From CAZYMF01 sp964648215 (GTDB taxonomy: Bacteria > Desulfobacterota > Binatia > HRBIN30 > JACQVA1): a stretch of 9,408 nt of DNA. Under the pieces are notes generated by a model that saw nothing but the letters and a program-made list of their open reading frames with translations, ran no database searches and was not told the origin of the DNA. Made by a program: the position numbers and the translations under genes. The first letter of the stretch is position 1, and the number at the start of each line of letters is the position of its first letter. Below are positions 1-6,182 of this stretch, in pieces. The stretch is taken from NCBI GenBank assembly GCA_964648215.1, contig CAZYMF010000190.1, positions 1 to 9,408 on the forward strand, in the 5' to 3' direction.

Positions 1-1
1 G

Positions 2-25
2 ACTCAACCACTCAACCACTCACCC
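2..25. repeat. Short tandem 8-base repeat downstream of the OmpA-family gene
   Basis: Three head-to-tail copies of an octamer are visible: ACTCAACC at 2-9, ACTCAACC at 10-17 and ACTCACCC at 18-25, the last with one change. The array lies 11 bases beyond the stop of the OmpA-family lipoprotein gene and runs to the window edge, so its full length is unknown. It is too short and too simple to code. No hairpin followed by a T-run is visible in this 36-base stretch, so it does not look like an intrinsic terminator. Confidence 0.7.
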
Positions 26-36
26 CAACCGTCCCG

Positions 37-762
37 TCATCGCGGCTCCTGATAGCCACCGCCCTCCGGGTAGATGCCGCCGCCGCCACCACCGCCTTCT
101 TGGAAGCTGTTGTCCGGGGTGAGATTGATCTCTACGCGGCGGTTCTGCTGCCGGCCTTCCGGAGTGTTGTTGGAGGCCACCGGGCGTGACTCGCCTTCGC
201 CGCGCGCGCTGATGCGCGCCGAGCTCACACCGGCGGCGGCAAGCTCGTCCGCGACAGCTCGGGCGCGACGCAACGAAAGCTCTTGGTTGGACTCCTCCGA
301 GCCACGGCTGTCGGTATGGCCGACGATCTGGATGTTCGTACGGGGATAGCGGTTCAACACGCTGGCAATCTGGCGCAGCTTGTCGCGCGCTCCCGGCTGT
401 ACGTATGCCTTGCCCGACTCAAAGAGCACGTCGCTCGCCAGCACCACCTGAAGCTCGTCCTGCCCCTGTCGCAGTCGATCCTGCTCGGCGAGCACACCCT
501 GCATCGCCTTCGCCTGCTGGTCCATGTAGCTGCCGATCAGTCCGCCGCCGAGCGCCCCGACGACCGCGCCGATGGCAGCGCCCTGCCCGGCACCTCTTCC
601 GCCGCCGACGATGGCGCCGATCGCAGCTCCGGCCGCCGCCCCTCCTCCCGCTCCAATCACCGTGCCCTTCACCGCCCGGGGGTTCTCCTGCATCGCCGAA
701 CAACCGATGAGAGAGACGGAAACCAGACCTACAAGTAGAAGTTTTGCAAAGCTCCGGTACAT
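37..762 (-). CDS. OmpA-family outer-membrane lipoprotein with glycine zipper
   Basis: This 241-residue protein probably anchors the outer membrane to peptidoglycan. Residues 1-20 form a lipoprotein signal peptide ending in a lipobox (Leu18-Ile-Gly-Cys21). Ser at +2 favours outer-membrane sorting. Residues 36-77 are a Gly/Ala-rich glycine-zipper segment that may insert in or span the membrane. Residues about 108-215 are an OmpA C-terminal domain. Asp151 (in GHTDSRG) and Arg166 (in LSLRRARAV) sit 15 residues apart, matching the diaminopimelate-binding Asp and Arg of OmpA. The tail is a low-complexity Gly stretch (223-229), then YPEGGGYQEPR. The ATG at 762 has a very strong Shine-Dalgarno. A 243-base intergenic stretch with a GC-rich palindrome separates it from the ligase gene, so it is probably its own transcription unit. 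The family is certain; the name (Pal-, YiaD- or OmpA-like) is not. Confidence 0.93.
   Translation of the reverse strand: MYRSFAKLLLVGLVSVSLIGCSAMQENPRAVKGTVIGAGGGAAAGAAIGAIVGGGRGAGQGAAIGAVVGALGGGLIGSYMDQQAKAMQGVLAEQDRLRQGQDELQVVLASDVLFESGKAYVQPGARDKLRQIASVLNRYPRTNIQIVGHTDSRGSEESNQELSLRRARAVADELAAAGVSSARISARGEGESRPVASNNTPEGRQQNRRVEINLTPDNSFQEGGGGGGGIYPEGGGYQEPR
76..96 (-). repeat. In-frame glycine-codon repeat in the OmpA-family gene
   Basis: Seven consecutive glycine codons (five GGC and two GGT on the coding strand) encode Gly223-Gly229 in the C-terminal tail, after the peptidoglycan-binding domain. Trinucleotide runs of this kind can change length by slippage without breaking the frame. 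The tail is outside the OmpA fold, so length change would probably be tolerated; that is inference. Confidence 0.75.
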
Positions 763-768
763 GCCAAG

Positions 769-777
769 TCCTCCTCC
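769..777 (-). promoter_or_regulatory. Strong Shine-Dalgarno for the OmpA-family gene
   Basis: On the coding strand GGAGGAGGA ends 6 bases before the ATG at 762. This is near-perfect complementarity to the 16S rRNA 3' end, far stronger than the sites of the operon upstream. It fixes the start and suggests high translation, as expected for an abundant envelope lipoprotein. Confidence 0.88.
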
Positions 778-781
778 AGAC

Positions 782-809
782 AGTTTATACGCGTGAGGCA
801 GCGCGTCAA
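782..809 (-). promoter_or_regulatory. Candidate sigma-70-type promoter for the OmpA-family gene
   Basis: On the minus strand TTGACG (809-804) is a 5/6 match to a -35 box. A 16-base spacer leads to TAAACT (787-782), a 4/6 match to a -10 box. An overlapping TATAAA at 789-784 is a better hexamer but would leave only a 14-base spacer. Transcription would begin near 775, inside or at the edge of the Shine-Dalgarno, giving an unusually short leader. The call is therefore tentative; the true start may lie farther upstream. Confidence 0.35.
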
Positions 810-972
810 TGCACGCACGGGGCGCGACAGCTCACCCACCTCGTCGCGTCTGCTGCCTGGTGCGGTAAAGGCGCTCGCTGAAACCGCCCTCCGCCTCGAA
901 TGCCCGGGCCTGGGTAGCGAGCTGGCGGCACACCTCGGCTGGACGTGTCGAGCGACAGCTTCGGGAGGGAAC

Positions 973-1001
973 GAGGGTGCGGGCGAGACGCCCGCGCTCC
1001 C
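973..1001. repeat. GC-rich palindrome after the operon, REP-like or terminator stem
   Basis: GCGGGCG (979-985), loop AGA (986-988) and CGCCCGC (989-995) form a perfect 7-base GC stem. It can extend outward through 975-999 with two G-T pairs. The hairpin lies 5 bases past the stop codon of the last operon gene, a good place for transcription termination or 3'-end protection of the operon mRNA. No T-run follows on the minus strand, so it is not a classical intrinsic terminator. The core with its flank resembles intergenic palindromes that recur in many GC-rich environmental genomes and give spurious peptides such as AGETPALP and GRDARAP in conceptual translations. That resemblance is from memory, not a search. 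Confidence 0.55.
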
Positions 1002-1005
1002 AGCC

Positions 1006-2565
1006 TCACCCCAGCAACGGCTTGCCCGAGCCCGCGGCTTCCTGGCGTAGCTTGTACTTCTCGACTCGCTGGCTCGGGGTTTTCGGCAGCGAGTCGCGGA
1101 ACTCCCACAGGCGCGGTACCTGGAACTTCGCGAGGTGCTCGCTGGCGTAGTCGCGCAACTCTCGCTCCGTGATCTCGCCGCTGCGCACGATGAAAGCTTT
1201 GACCTCCTGCCCGAGCACGGGGTCCGGCACGCCGATCACCGCCACCTCGGCGACCTGCGGGTGCTCGCGCAGCACCTTCTCGATCAGCACCGACGACATG
1301 TTCTCGCCGCCCCGGCGGATGACGTCCTTCTTGCGATCGACGAAGTAGAGCCAGCCGTCCGCGTCGACGTAGCCGAGGTCACCGGTATAGAACCACCCGT
1401 CTCGCAGCGTCTCGGCGGTCTGCTCGGGATCGCGAAAGTACTCCGACATGCAATGGGGAGAGCCAACCGTGATCTCGCCGACCTCGCCGGTCTTCATCTC
1501 CTTGCCGTCGTCGCCGACGACGCGGATCGACACTCCCGGAACCGGCGGACCGGCCGAACCCAGACGCGGCTCGCTGCCGAGCGGGGTGATCGTCACGACG
1601 CCCGCGTCGGTCGATCCGAAGCACTCGGCCACGTGCTGTACACCGAAGCGCCGGATGATGCGGTTGCGGATCGGGGCGCTGCCGAGGCCGAGAATCACCC
1701 GCAGCGGACTGGTGCGCTCCAGATCCGACGGCTCGTGGGTCAACAGGATCGCCAGGATGGTGCCGAGCGTGTACAGCACCGTGGCGCGCGTACGGTGCAC
1801 CAGGGGCCAGAACTCGGAGGCGCGAAAAGCCTTCGGGTAAGCCACCGTTCCGCCCGCCTGCAGCGCCGTGATCACCGCGCCCCAGGCATTGCCGTGGAAT
1901 AGCGGCGTCACCGCCAGGATCACGTCGTCGGCCGTGATGCCGAGGGTCTCGAGAAAATGGCAACCGGCGGCGCCGGTGCTGCCGTGGCGAAACAACACGC
2001 CCTTGGGATTGCCCGTCGTGCCCGAGGTATAGAGAAGCGTCGACGGATCATCCGCCCCGAGCGTCACCAGCGGGGCGTGGGGTGAGGTCCTGGCGATGAG
2101 ATCGTCGAGGGAGACGGTTCCGACGGCTACCGCCGTCTTCGTTGCCTCGGACGCCTTGGGTCGCAGCGCACGCTCGGCGCCGAAGGTGGCGACGACGCAC
2201 GACTTCGGCAGCTCGATATCGGCGTCGAACACGTTCGAGGCGTTGGCATCGTCGGTGACGATCACCTTCGGTGCAGCATGGCCGAGGATGTAGCCCAGCT
2301 CGCGCGCGCCGAGAGCGGGATTGACCGGGTTGTAGACCGCGCCCGTCTTGAGCGCGCCGAAGGTCGCCACCAGGTAGTCGATCGAGTTGGCCATGGCGAG
2401 GGTGACGCGATCGCCTTTCTTCACGCCCAGCGACAAGAACGCATGGGCGGCGCGGTTCGAGAGCTGGTCGAACTCGCGATAGGTGACCCGGCGCTCGCTG
2501 TGCAGGATGAAGGGGTGGTCGGGTCGGCCGGCGACGCGCGACGCCAGGACGTCGAGGATCAGCAT
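1006..2565 (-). CDS. AMP-forming acyl-CoA synthetase (ANL superfamily ligase)
   Basis: This 519-residue enzyme would activate a carboxylic acid through an acyl-adenylate to its CoA thioester, the usual entry step to beta-oxidation or ring degradation. Motifs in order: A3 P-loop YTSGTTGNPKGV (179-190); A5 CFGSTDAG (315-322), with Asp instead of the usual Glu; A7 WFYTGDLG (391-398; Asp396); A8 hinge from DRKKDVIRRGG (410-420) into ENMSS. The A10 region reads LPKTPSQRVEKYKLR, so Arg500 sits where the catalytic Lys of PSGK is expected. Length is typical of the family. I chose the ATG at 2565 over an upstream ATG at 2613 because the longer form would overlap the SDR gene by 38 bases. The chosen start has GAGG 3 bases upstream, lies 10 bases after the SDR stop and begins at the normal family N-terminus (MLILDVLASR). 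CaiC/FadD-like subgroups fit; the substrate is unknown. Confidence 0.92.
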   Translation of the reverse strand: MLILDVLASRVAGRPDHPFILHSERRVTYREFDQLSNRAAHAFLSLGVKKGDRVTLAMANSIDYLVATFGALKTGAVYNPVNPALGARELGYILGHAAPKVIVTDDANASNVFDADIELPKSCVVATFGAERALRPKASEATKTAVAVGTVSLDDLIARTSPHAPLVTLGADDPSTLLYTSGTTGNPKGVLFRHGSTGAAGCHFLETLGITADDVILAVTPLFHGNAWGAVITALQAGGTVAYPKAFRASEFWPLVHRTRATVLYTLGTILAILLTHEPSDLERTSPLRVILGLGSAPIRNRIIRRFGVQHVAECFGSTDAGVVTITPLGSEPRLGSAGPPVPGVSIRVVGDDGKEMKTGEVGEITVGSPHCMSEYFRDPEQTAETLRDGWFYTGDLGYVDADGWLYFVDRKKDVIRRGGENMSSVLIEKVLREHPQVAEVAVIGVPDPVLGQEVKAFIVRSGEITERELRDYASEHLAKFQVPRLWEFRDSLPKTPSQRVEKYKLRQEAAGSGKPLLG

Positions 2566-2575
2566 GCGCCTCGCA

Positions 2576-3337
2576 TTACGCCAGAGTACCTCCGTCGGCA
2601 ACCATCGCCGCACCGTTTACCATGCGGGCGTCGTCCGAGGCGAGGAAGGCGATCACCTTGGCGGCGTGCTCCGGCTCCCACATCTTCCCGGGAACCGGGG
2701 GCGAGTAGTACGCCACCAGCTGCGGCTCGAAGTCTTCTCGCGGAATGAAGTGACTGATCAGCGGCGACACGATCCCCGCCGGGCAAAGGCAGTTGGCGCG
2801 CAGGCCGCGGCTGGCGAACTCGAGCGCGATCGAGCGAGTGAAATTGATCAGGCCGGCCTTCGAGGCGCAGTAGTGCGCCGCGTACGCCTGCCCGCGCAGG
2901 CCGGCGATCGAGGCGACGTTGACAATCGTGCTGAAGCGGTTTCTCAACAGGTGGTCCATCGCCGCCTTGGTGGTGTAGAAGACGCCGTTCAGATTGACGG
3001 ACATCACCCGCTGCCACTCGTTCTCGTCGATCTCTTCGAGGCGCGCGGCGCGGCCCACGCCGGCGGCGTTGATCAGCACCTGCAGGCCGCCGAAGCGGTC
3101 GACGGCGCTGCGGATCGATCGCTTGACGTCGTCCGACGAGGAAACGTCGCACCGTCCGCCGTCGGCCTCTCCGCCGGCGGCGCGGATGGAGGCGATGACC
3201 TCGTTGACACCAGCCTCGTTGATGTCGACGGCGAAGACCCGTGCCCCGTCGGCCGCGAACAGCGCCGCCGTGGCGCGGCCGAGCCCGGAGCCGGCTCCGG
3301 TGATGTAGGCGACGCGGTTCTCGAACCGTTTGGTCAT
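2576..3337 (-). CDS. Short-chain dehydrogenase/reductase (classical SDR)
   Basis: This 253-residue oxidoreductase would interconvert a hydroxyl and a ketone with a nicotinamide cofactor. Landmarks: nucleotide-binding TGAGSGLG (13-20); Asp38 at the end of the second beta strand, which favours NAD(H) over NADP(H); NAAG (90-93); and the tetrad Asn115, Ser143, Tyr156, Lys160 (YCASK). The C-terminal VNGAAMVADGGT (240-251) is typical of the FabG-like classical group. An ATG 15 bases further upstream exists. The start at 3337 is preferred because AAAGGA lies 5 bases before it and its A of ATG begins an ATGA overlap with the stop of the isochorismatase-fold gene, suggesting translational coupling. 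A steroid, terpenoid or hydroxyacyl-type alcohol is possible from context, but specificity cannot be read. Confidence 0.94.
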   Translation of the reverse strand: MTKRFENRVAYITGAGSGLGRATAALFAADGARVFAVDINEAGVNEVIASIRAAGGEADGGRCDVSSSDDVKRSIRSAVDRFGGLQVLINAAGVGRAARLEEIDENEWQRVMSVNLNGVFYTTKAAMDHLLRNRFSTIVNVASIAGLRGQAYAAHYCASKAGLINFTRSIALEFASRGLRANCLCPAGIVSPLISHFIPREDFEPQLVAYYSPPVPGKMWEPEHAAKVIAFLASDDARMVNGAAMVADGGTLA

Positions 3338-3960
3338 GTATTTCCTTTCCACGCGCCCACCACATCGTCGACCGTCGTGATCGTCGCCAACAGGCGCAGG
3401 GTGTTCCGCATGACGCTCTCGACGTACTCGTCCGGGGTGCCGGCGACGGCCTCCCGTGGGATGACGACCTGGTAACCGCAGTTGACCGCCTCGATCGTCA
3501 TGCCGGAGACGCCGACGTTGACCGACACGCCGGCGAGCACGACGGTACGCACGCCGAGGTTGCGCAGAAGCTGATCGAGCTCGCCGGCGTGAAACGGCGT
3601 GAGACCGTGCGAGCGGTTGACGACGTAGTCGCCCTCGACCGGCGCCAGAGGCGCCACCACGGCGTGCTGCGGCGAACCCGGAATCAACGGCGCCGACTTG
3701 CGCGCGCTCGCCATGAGCAGGCAGTTGACCGTCGAGCCGCCGCTGTCGGCGCGGCGCGAGGTGGTCAGGTGAAACGCCGGTACTCCGGCGCTACGCGCCG
3801 CTGCGAGAAGCCGGCGGATGCTCTCCACCGTACCGTGACGGGCCACCGCCTCGGCCAGCGCATTGAACCGCCCCTCCCCGCCGATGACGCCCTGCTGGCA
3901 CTCCATCATCAGCAGGGCGCACTGTTTCGGGAGGAGCAGCTCCTTCAGGTCGACGGGCAT
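3334..3960 (-). CDS. Isochorismatase-fold cysteine-hydrolase-like protein, triad replaced
   Basis: This 208-residue protein has the layout of the isochorismatase/nicotinamidase superfamily, which normally hydrolyses amides, carbamoyl groups or isochorismate. Beta-strand 1 reads CALLMMECQQG (14-24), the central segment YVVNRSHGLTPF (112-123), and the nucleophile elbow GVSVNVGVSGMTIEA (144-158) followed by GYQVVIPREAV. By eye alignment, the catalytic Asp of ALLVIDMQ is Glu20, the Lys of the middle motif is Asn115 and the Cys of TNVCV is Gly150. The whole triad is therefore altered while the fold signature is well preserved. Cys21 and Cys161 are present but not at the nucleophile position. I find no frameshift or stop, so it is not a decayed gene. 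It starts 1 base after the amidohydrolase stop with no clear Shine-Dalgarno (TAAAATG), implying coupled translation. It may be a non-hydrolytic member, a binding subunit or an enzyme with a different mechanism. Confidence 0.85.
   Translation of the reverse strand: MPVDLKELLLPKQCALLMMECQQGVIGGEGRFNALAEAVARHGTVESIRRLLAAARSAGVPAFHLTTSRRADSGGSTVNCLLMASARKSAPLIPGSPQHAVVAPLAPVEGDYVVNRSHGLTPFHAGELDQLLRNLGVRTVVLAGVSVNVGVSGMTIEAVNCGYQVVIPREAVAGTPDEYVESVMRNTLRLLATITTVDDVVGAWKGNT
3338..3348 (-). promoter_or_regulatory. Ribosome binding site deciding the SDR start
   Basis: On the minus strand AAAGGA (3348-3343) lies 5 bases before the ATG at 3337. It is inside the last codons of the isochorismatase-fold gene. 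An alternative ATG at 3352 would place this site within the coding region, so the shorter SDR start is favoured. Confidence 0.7.
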
Positions 3961-3961
3961 T

Positions 3962-5002
3962 TTACAGCCCGTAGAGGCGTTTCGGATTGTCGTCGAAGAG
4001 ACGCTTCTTGGCGCTCTCGGAAATGTCGGTACGCTCCTCGATGATCTTCACCGTGTCGGGGAACCTGCAGTCCCAGTGGCAGTAGTCGGAGGCGTAGGCC
4101 AGCACGTACTCGCCGAGCAAGTCGACCACGTGCGGGATGCCCTTCTCCTCGGGATCGCAGCCGATGAAGCAACGTCCCGAAAGGAAGTACTCGCTCGGCT
4201 TGCGGTCGATCTGCGGCGCCTGCTCCGGCGTCAGCTCCCAGTGCTCGTCGAGCCGCTCGAGCCAGAACGGCAGCCACCCCACCCCGGCTTCGAGAAAGGC
4301 GACGCGCAGCTTCGGAAAGCGATGCAGGATGCCGCCGACGGTGAAGCAGTTGATGGCGATCATCTGCCCGATCGGATGGGTCAGCGCGTGCATTTCGAGG
4401 CGCGTGTTGAAGCGGTCGATGGCGATCGGCACCTGATCGATCGCCTGCCCGCCGCCGTGGATACACACCGGAACCCCGAGCCGCTCGGCCTCGGCCCACA
4501 CCACGTCGAAGCTCGGGTGGTCGAGGTTCTTTTCGCGGATGTGCTGCGGCGACACCATCCCGACCATGCCGAGCTCGGTGACGGCACGGCGCAGCTCGGC
4601 GGCGGCGGCCTCGGGGTCGATCAGCGGCAGCTTCGCCACCGACATCAGCCGCTCCGGCTTGTAGCGCGTATACTCGGCGCGGGCGTCGTTGAGCGTGCGG
4701 CAGAGTGCGATGGCGAAGTCGCGATCAAGCCCGGCCCACTCCTCTCCGGCGCCGCCGGGAAACATGATCGTCTGGTCGATGCCTTCGAGATCCATGTCCT
4801 CGAGGCGCGGCTTGGGATCGGTCATACCGGGGCGCTCCAGGCTGTCGACCTTCGCCGTGCCCTTGGTCTGCTTCACGCCGACGCCGGGCAGGTTGGCGAA
4901 GACTTTCTGGATGCGGGCCTTGCGTTCCTCCCACTTGGGCTGGAACTGACTGGGGATGCGGGCTTGCCAGTTGGGCAGATCGCCGCCGTGCCCGTCGGCG
5001 TC
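3962..5002 (-). CDS. ACMSD-type TIM-barrel amidohydrolase, 5' end lost in N gap
   Basis: 346 residues are visible. The frame is open right up to the N run, and the first visible residues are DADGH, the metal-binding strand usually found near residue 10, so only the first few codons are missing. A GTG at 4876 is in frame but internal to the fold and should not be used as start. Family landmarks, numbered from the first visible residue, are DADGHGGD (1-8), VCIHGGG (179-185; His182), VAFLEAGVGWLPFWLERLDEHW (234-255, read in two parts as FLEAG and GWLPFW), and YASDYCHWD (303-311; Asp306). This matches the amidohydrolase_2 family, which includes decarboxylases (ACMSD, LigW-like) and hydrolases acting on ring carboxylates or lactones. 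The first His of the usual HxH is Asp3, and the ACMSD His228 position appears to be Glu238. Such swaps seem usual in the clade with DxDxH openings. Its stop is 1 base from the next start. Reaction unknown. Confidence 0.88.
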   Translation of the reverse strand, partial: DADGHGGDLPNWQARIPSQFQPKWEERKARIQKVFANLPGVGVKQTKGTAKVDSLERPGMTDPKPRLEDMDLEGIDQTIMFPGGAGEEWAGLDRDFAIALCRTLNDARAEYTRYKPERLMSVAKLPLIDPEAAAAELRRAVTELGMVGMVSPQHIREKNLDHPSFDVVWAEAERLGVPVCIHGGGQAIDQVPIAIDRFNTRLEMHALTHPIGQMIAINCFTVGGILHRFPKLRVAFLEAGVGWLPFWLERLDEHWELTPEQAPQIDRKPSEYFLSGRCFIGCDPEEKGIPHVVDLLGEYVLAYASDYCHWDCRFPDTVKIIEERTDISESAKKRLFDDNPKRLYGL

Positions 5003-5102
5003 NNNNNNNNNNNNNNNNNNNNNNNNNNNNNNNNNNNNNNNNNNNNNNNNNNNNNNNNNNNNNNNNNNNNNNNNNNNNNNNNNNNNNNNNNNNNNNNNNN
5101 NN
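5003..5102. other. Assembly gap of 100 N
   Basis: Exactly 100 N bases, a common placeholder for a gap of unknown size. The alcohol dehydrogenase reads into it from the right and the amidohydrolase leaves it on the left. Both look complete to within a few to a few tens of codons. The missing DNA probably holds the dehydrogenase stop, a short spacer or none, and the amidohydrolase start. An extra gene inside the gap cannot be excluded because the real length is unknown. Confidence 0.97.
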
Positions 5103-6180
5103 CGGCGCCGCCGAGGCGGAACACGCCGCGCGCCAGGCTGCCTCGCTTGAGGTCGCCGAGGGCGGTCTCGAAATCCTCGAGCTCGTAGTGCTTGGAGACG
5201 AGCTCGTCGATCTTCAACCGGCCGCCGAGGTACAGGTCGGCCAGCATCGGGAAATCGCGGCGCGGCCGAGCGGTGCCGTAGCGGCAGCCGAGAATCGCCT
5301 TGTTCTGATACAGCGCGTGCACCACGAAGTCGTAGCTCGATCCCATCTTCGGCACGCCGACGATGGTGAGCGAACCGCCGGGGCCGAGCGCCTCGAGCGC
5401 CTGCTTGATTACCGCGACGTTGCCGACGGCCTCGAAGGTGTAGTCGGCGCCGCCGCCGGTGAGGTCGCGGATGACCGCGACCGGATCCTCACGGCTGGAG
5501 TCGATCGTATGCGTCGCGCCCAGGCGCCGCGCCAGCTCCAGCTTCTCGGGCACGACGTCGGCGGCGATCACCTTCGAGGCGCCGGAGAGCACCCCGCCCT
5601 GCACGCAGCTGAGGCCGATGCCGCCGAGGCCGAAGACGGCCATGGTGGCGCCGGTCTCCACCTTGGCGCGGTTCACCACCGCGCCGAAGCCGGTCATGAT
5701 GCCGCAGCCGATCAGCGCGGCGCAGTCGAACGGCACGCGCGGATCGATGGGGATGGCGCTCTGCTCGCGCACCACGGTGCGCTCGACGAAGCAGGAGGTG
5801 TTGGCGAACGAATACGCCTGCACCCCGTTGACCGTGAACGGCTTGCTGTCCTTCGGGTTGGGCGCGTTGCGGCACTGCGTCGGCTTGCCCACCTCGCAGG
5901 CCGGGCAACGGCCGCAGTGCGACAGGGTGGAGAGCACGACCGTGTCGCCCTCCTTCACACTGGTTACGCCCGGACCGACGGCTTCGACGATCCCGGCGCC
6001 CTCGTGCCCGAGGACCACGGGCACCGGGTACGGGATGGTTCCGTCGATGACGCTGACGTCGGAGTGGCAAAGCCCCGCGGCTTTGAGAGCGACGCGCACC
6101 TCGCCCGGACCGGGATCCCTCAGGGTCACGTCCTCGATCACCACCGGCCGATCGACCGAGTAGAAGACGGCGGCTTTCAT
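5103..6180 (-). CDS. Zinc-dependent alcohol dehydrogenase (MDR), 3' end lost in N gap
   Basis: 359 residues are visible of an expected 360-375, so only the last few residues and the stop are hidden. The enzyme would oxidise a primary or aromatic alcohol to the aldehyde with NAD. Catalytic-zinc residues are Cys38 (GLCHSD), His59-Glu60 (GHEGAG) and Cys159 (IGCGIMTGFG). The structural-zinc lobe has Cys89, Cys92, Cys95 and Cys103. GLGGIGL (184-190) is the Rossmann glycine motif, and Asp208 at the end of the next strand favours NAD over NADP. The pattern resembles the class III-like or benzyl-alcohol-dehydrogenase-like zinc ADHs, including mycobacterial Adh proteins. The ATG at 6180 is 2 bases after the stop of the preceding deacylase-like gene, with only a weak GAG-containing ribosome site. 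The aldehyde product could be passed to the aldehyde dehydrogenase in the same operon; that pairing is inferred. Confidence 0.94.
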
Positions 6181-6182
6181 GG

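Larger units (their letters stand above)
763..1005. other. Intergenic region between the ligase and OmpA-family genes
   Basis: This 243-base stretch has no credible gene. The reading frames crossing it lack ribosome sites and recognisable protein sequence. It holds the Shine-Dalgarno and possible promoter of the OmpA-family gene at 769-809 and the GC-rich palindrome at 973-1001. I see nothing definite at 810-970; a weak 7-base inverted match (822-828 with 843-849, one G-T pair) is within chance for this base composition. Confidence 0.7.

Noticed and set aside
822..849. Possible hairpin in the intergenic region
   Set aside because: Seven pairs with a G-T and a 14-base loop is within chance expectation in such GC-rich DNA.
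806..1108. Small open frames on both strands across the ligase-OmpA intergenic region
   Set aside because: No ribosome sites. Their peptides derive from the GC-rich palindrome, a known source of spurious calls.
2566..2613. Longer start for the CoA ligase (16 extra residues)
   Set aside because: It would overlap the SDR gene by 38 bases and extend past the normal family N-terminus; the ATG at 2565 has a GAGG site.
2559..3365. Minus-strand frame overlapping the SDR in another register
   Set aside because: Arg-rich out-of-frame translation of the same DNA; the SDR frame has the complete catalytic tetrad.
4874..4876. GTG as the start of the amidohydrolase
   Set aside because: The frame stays open upstream to the gap and encodes the family's N-terminal metal-binding strand, so the true start is in the gap.
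3863..5188. Plus-strand open frame spanning the N gap
   Set aside because: It is antisense to a motif-complete amidohydrolase and passes through undefined bases; no recognisable protein sequence.
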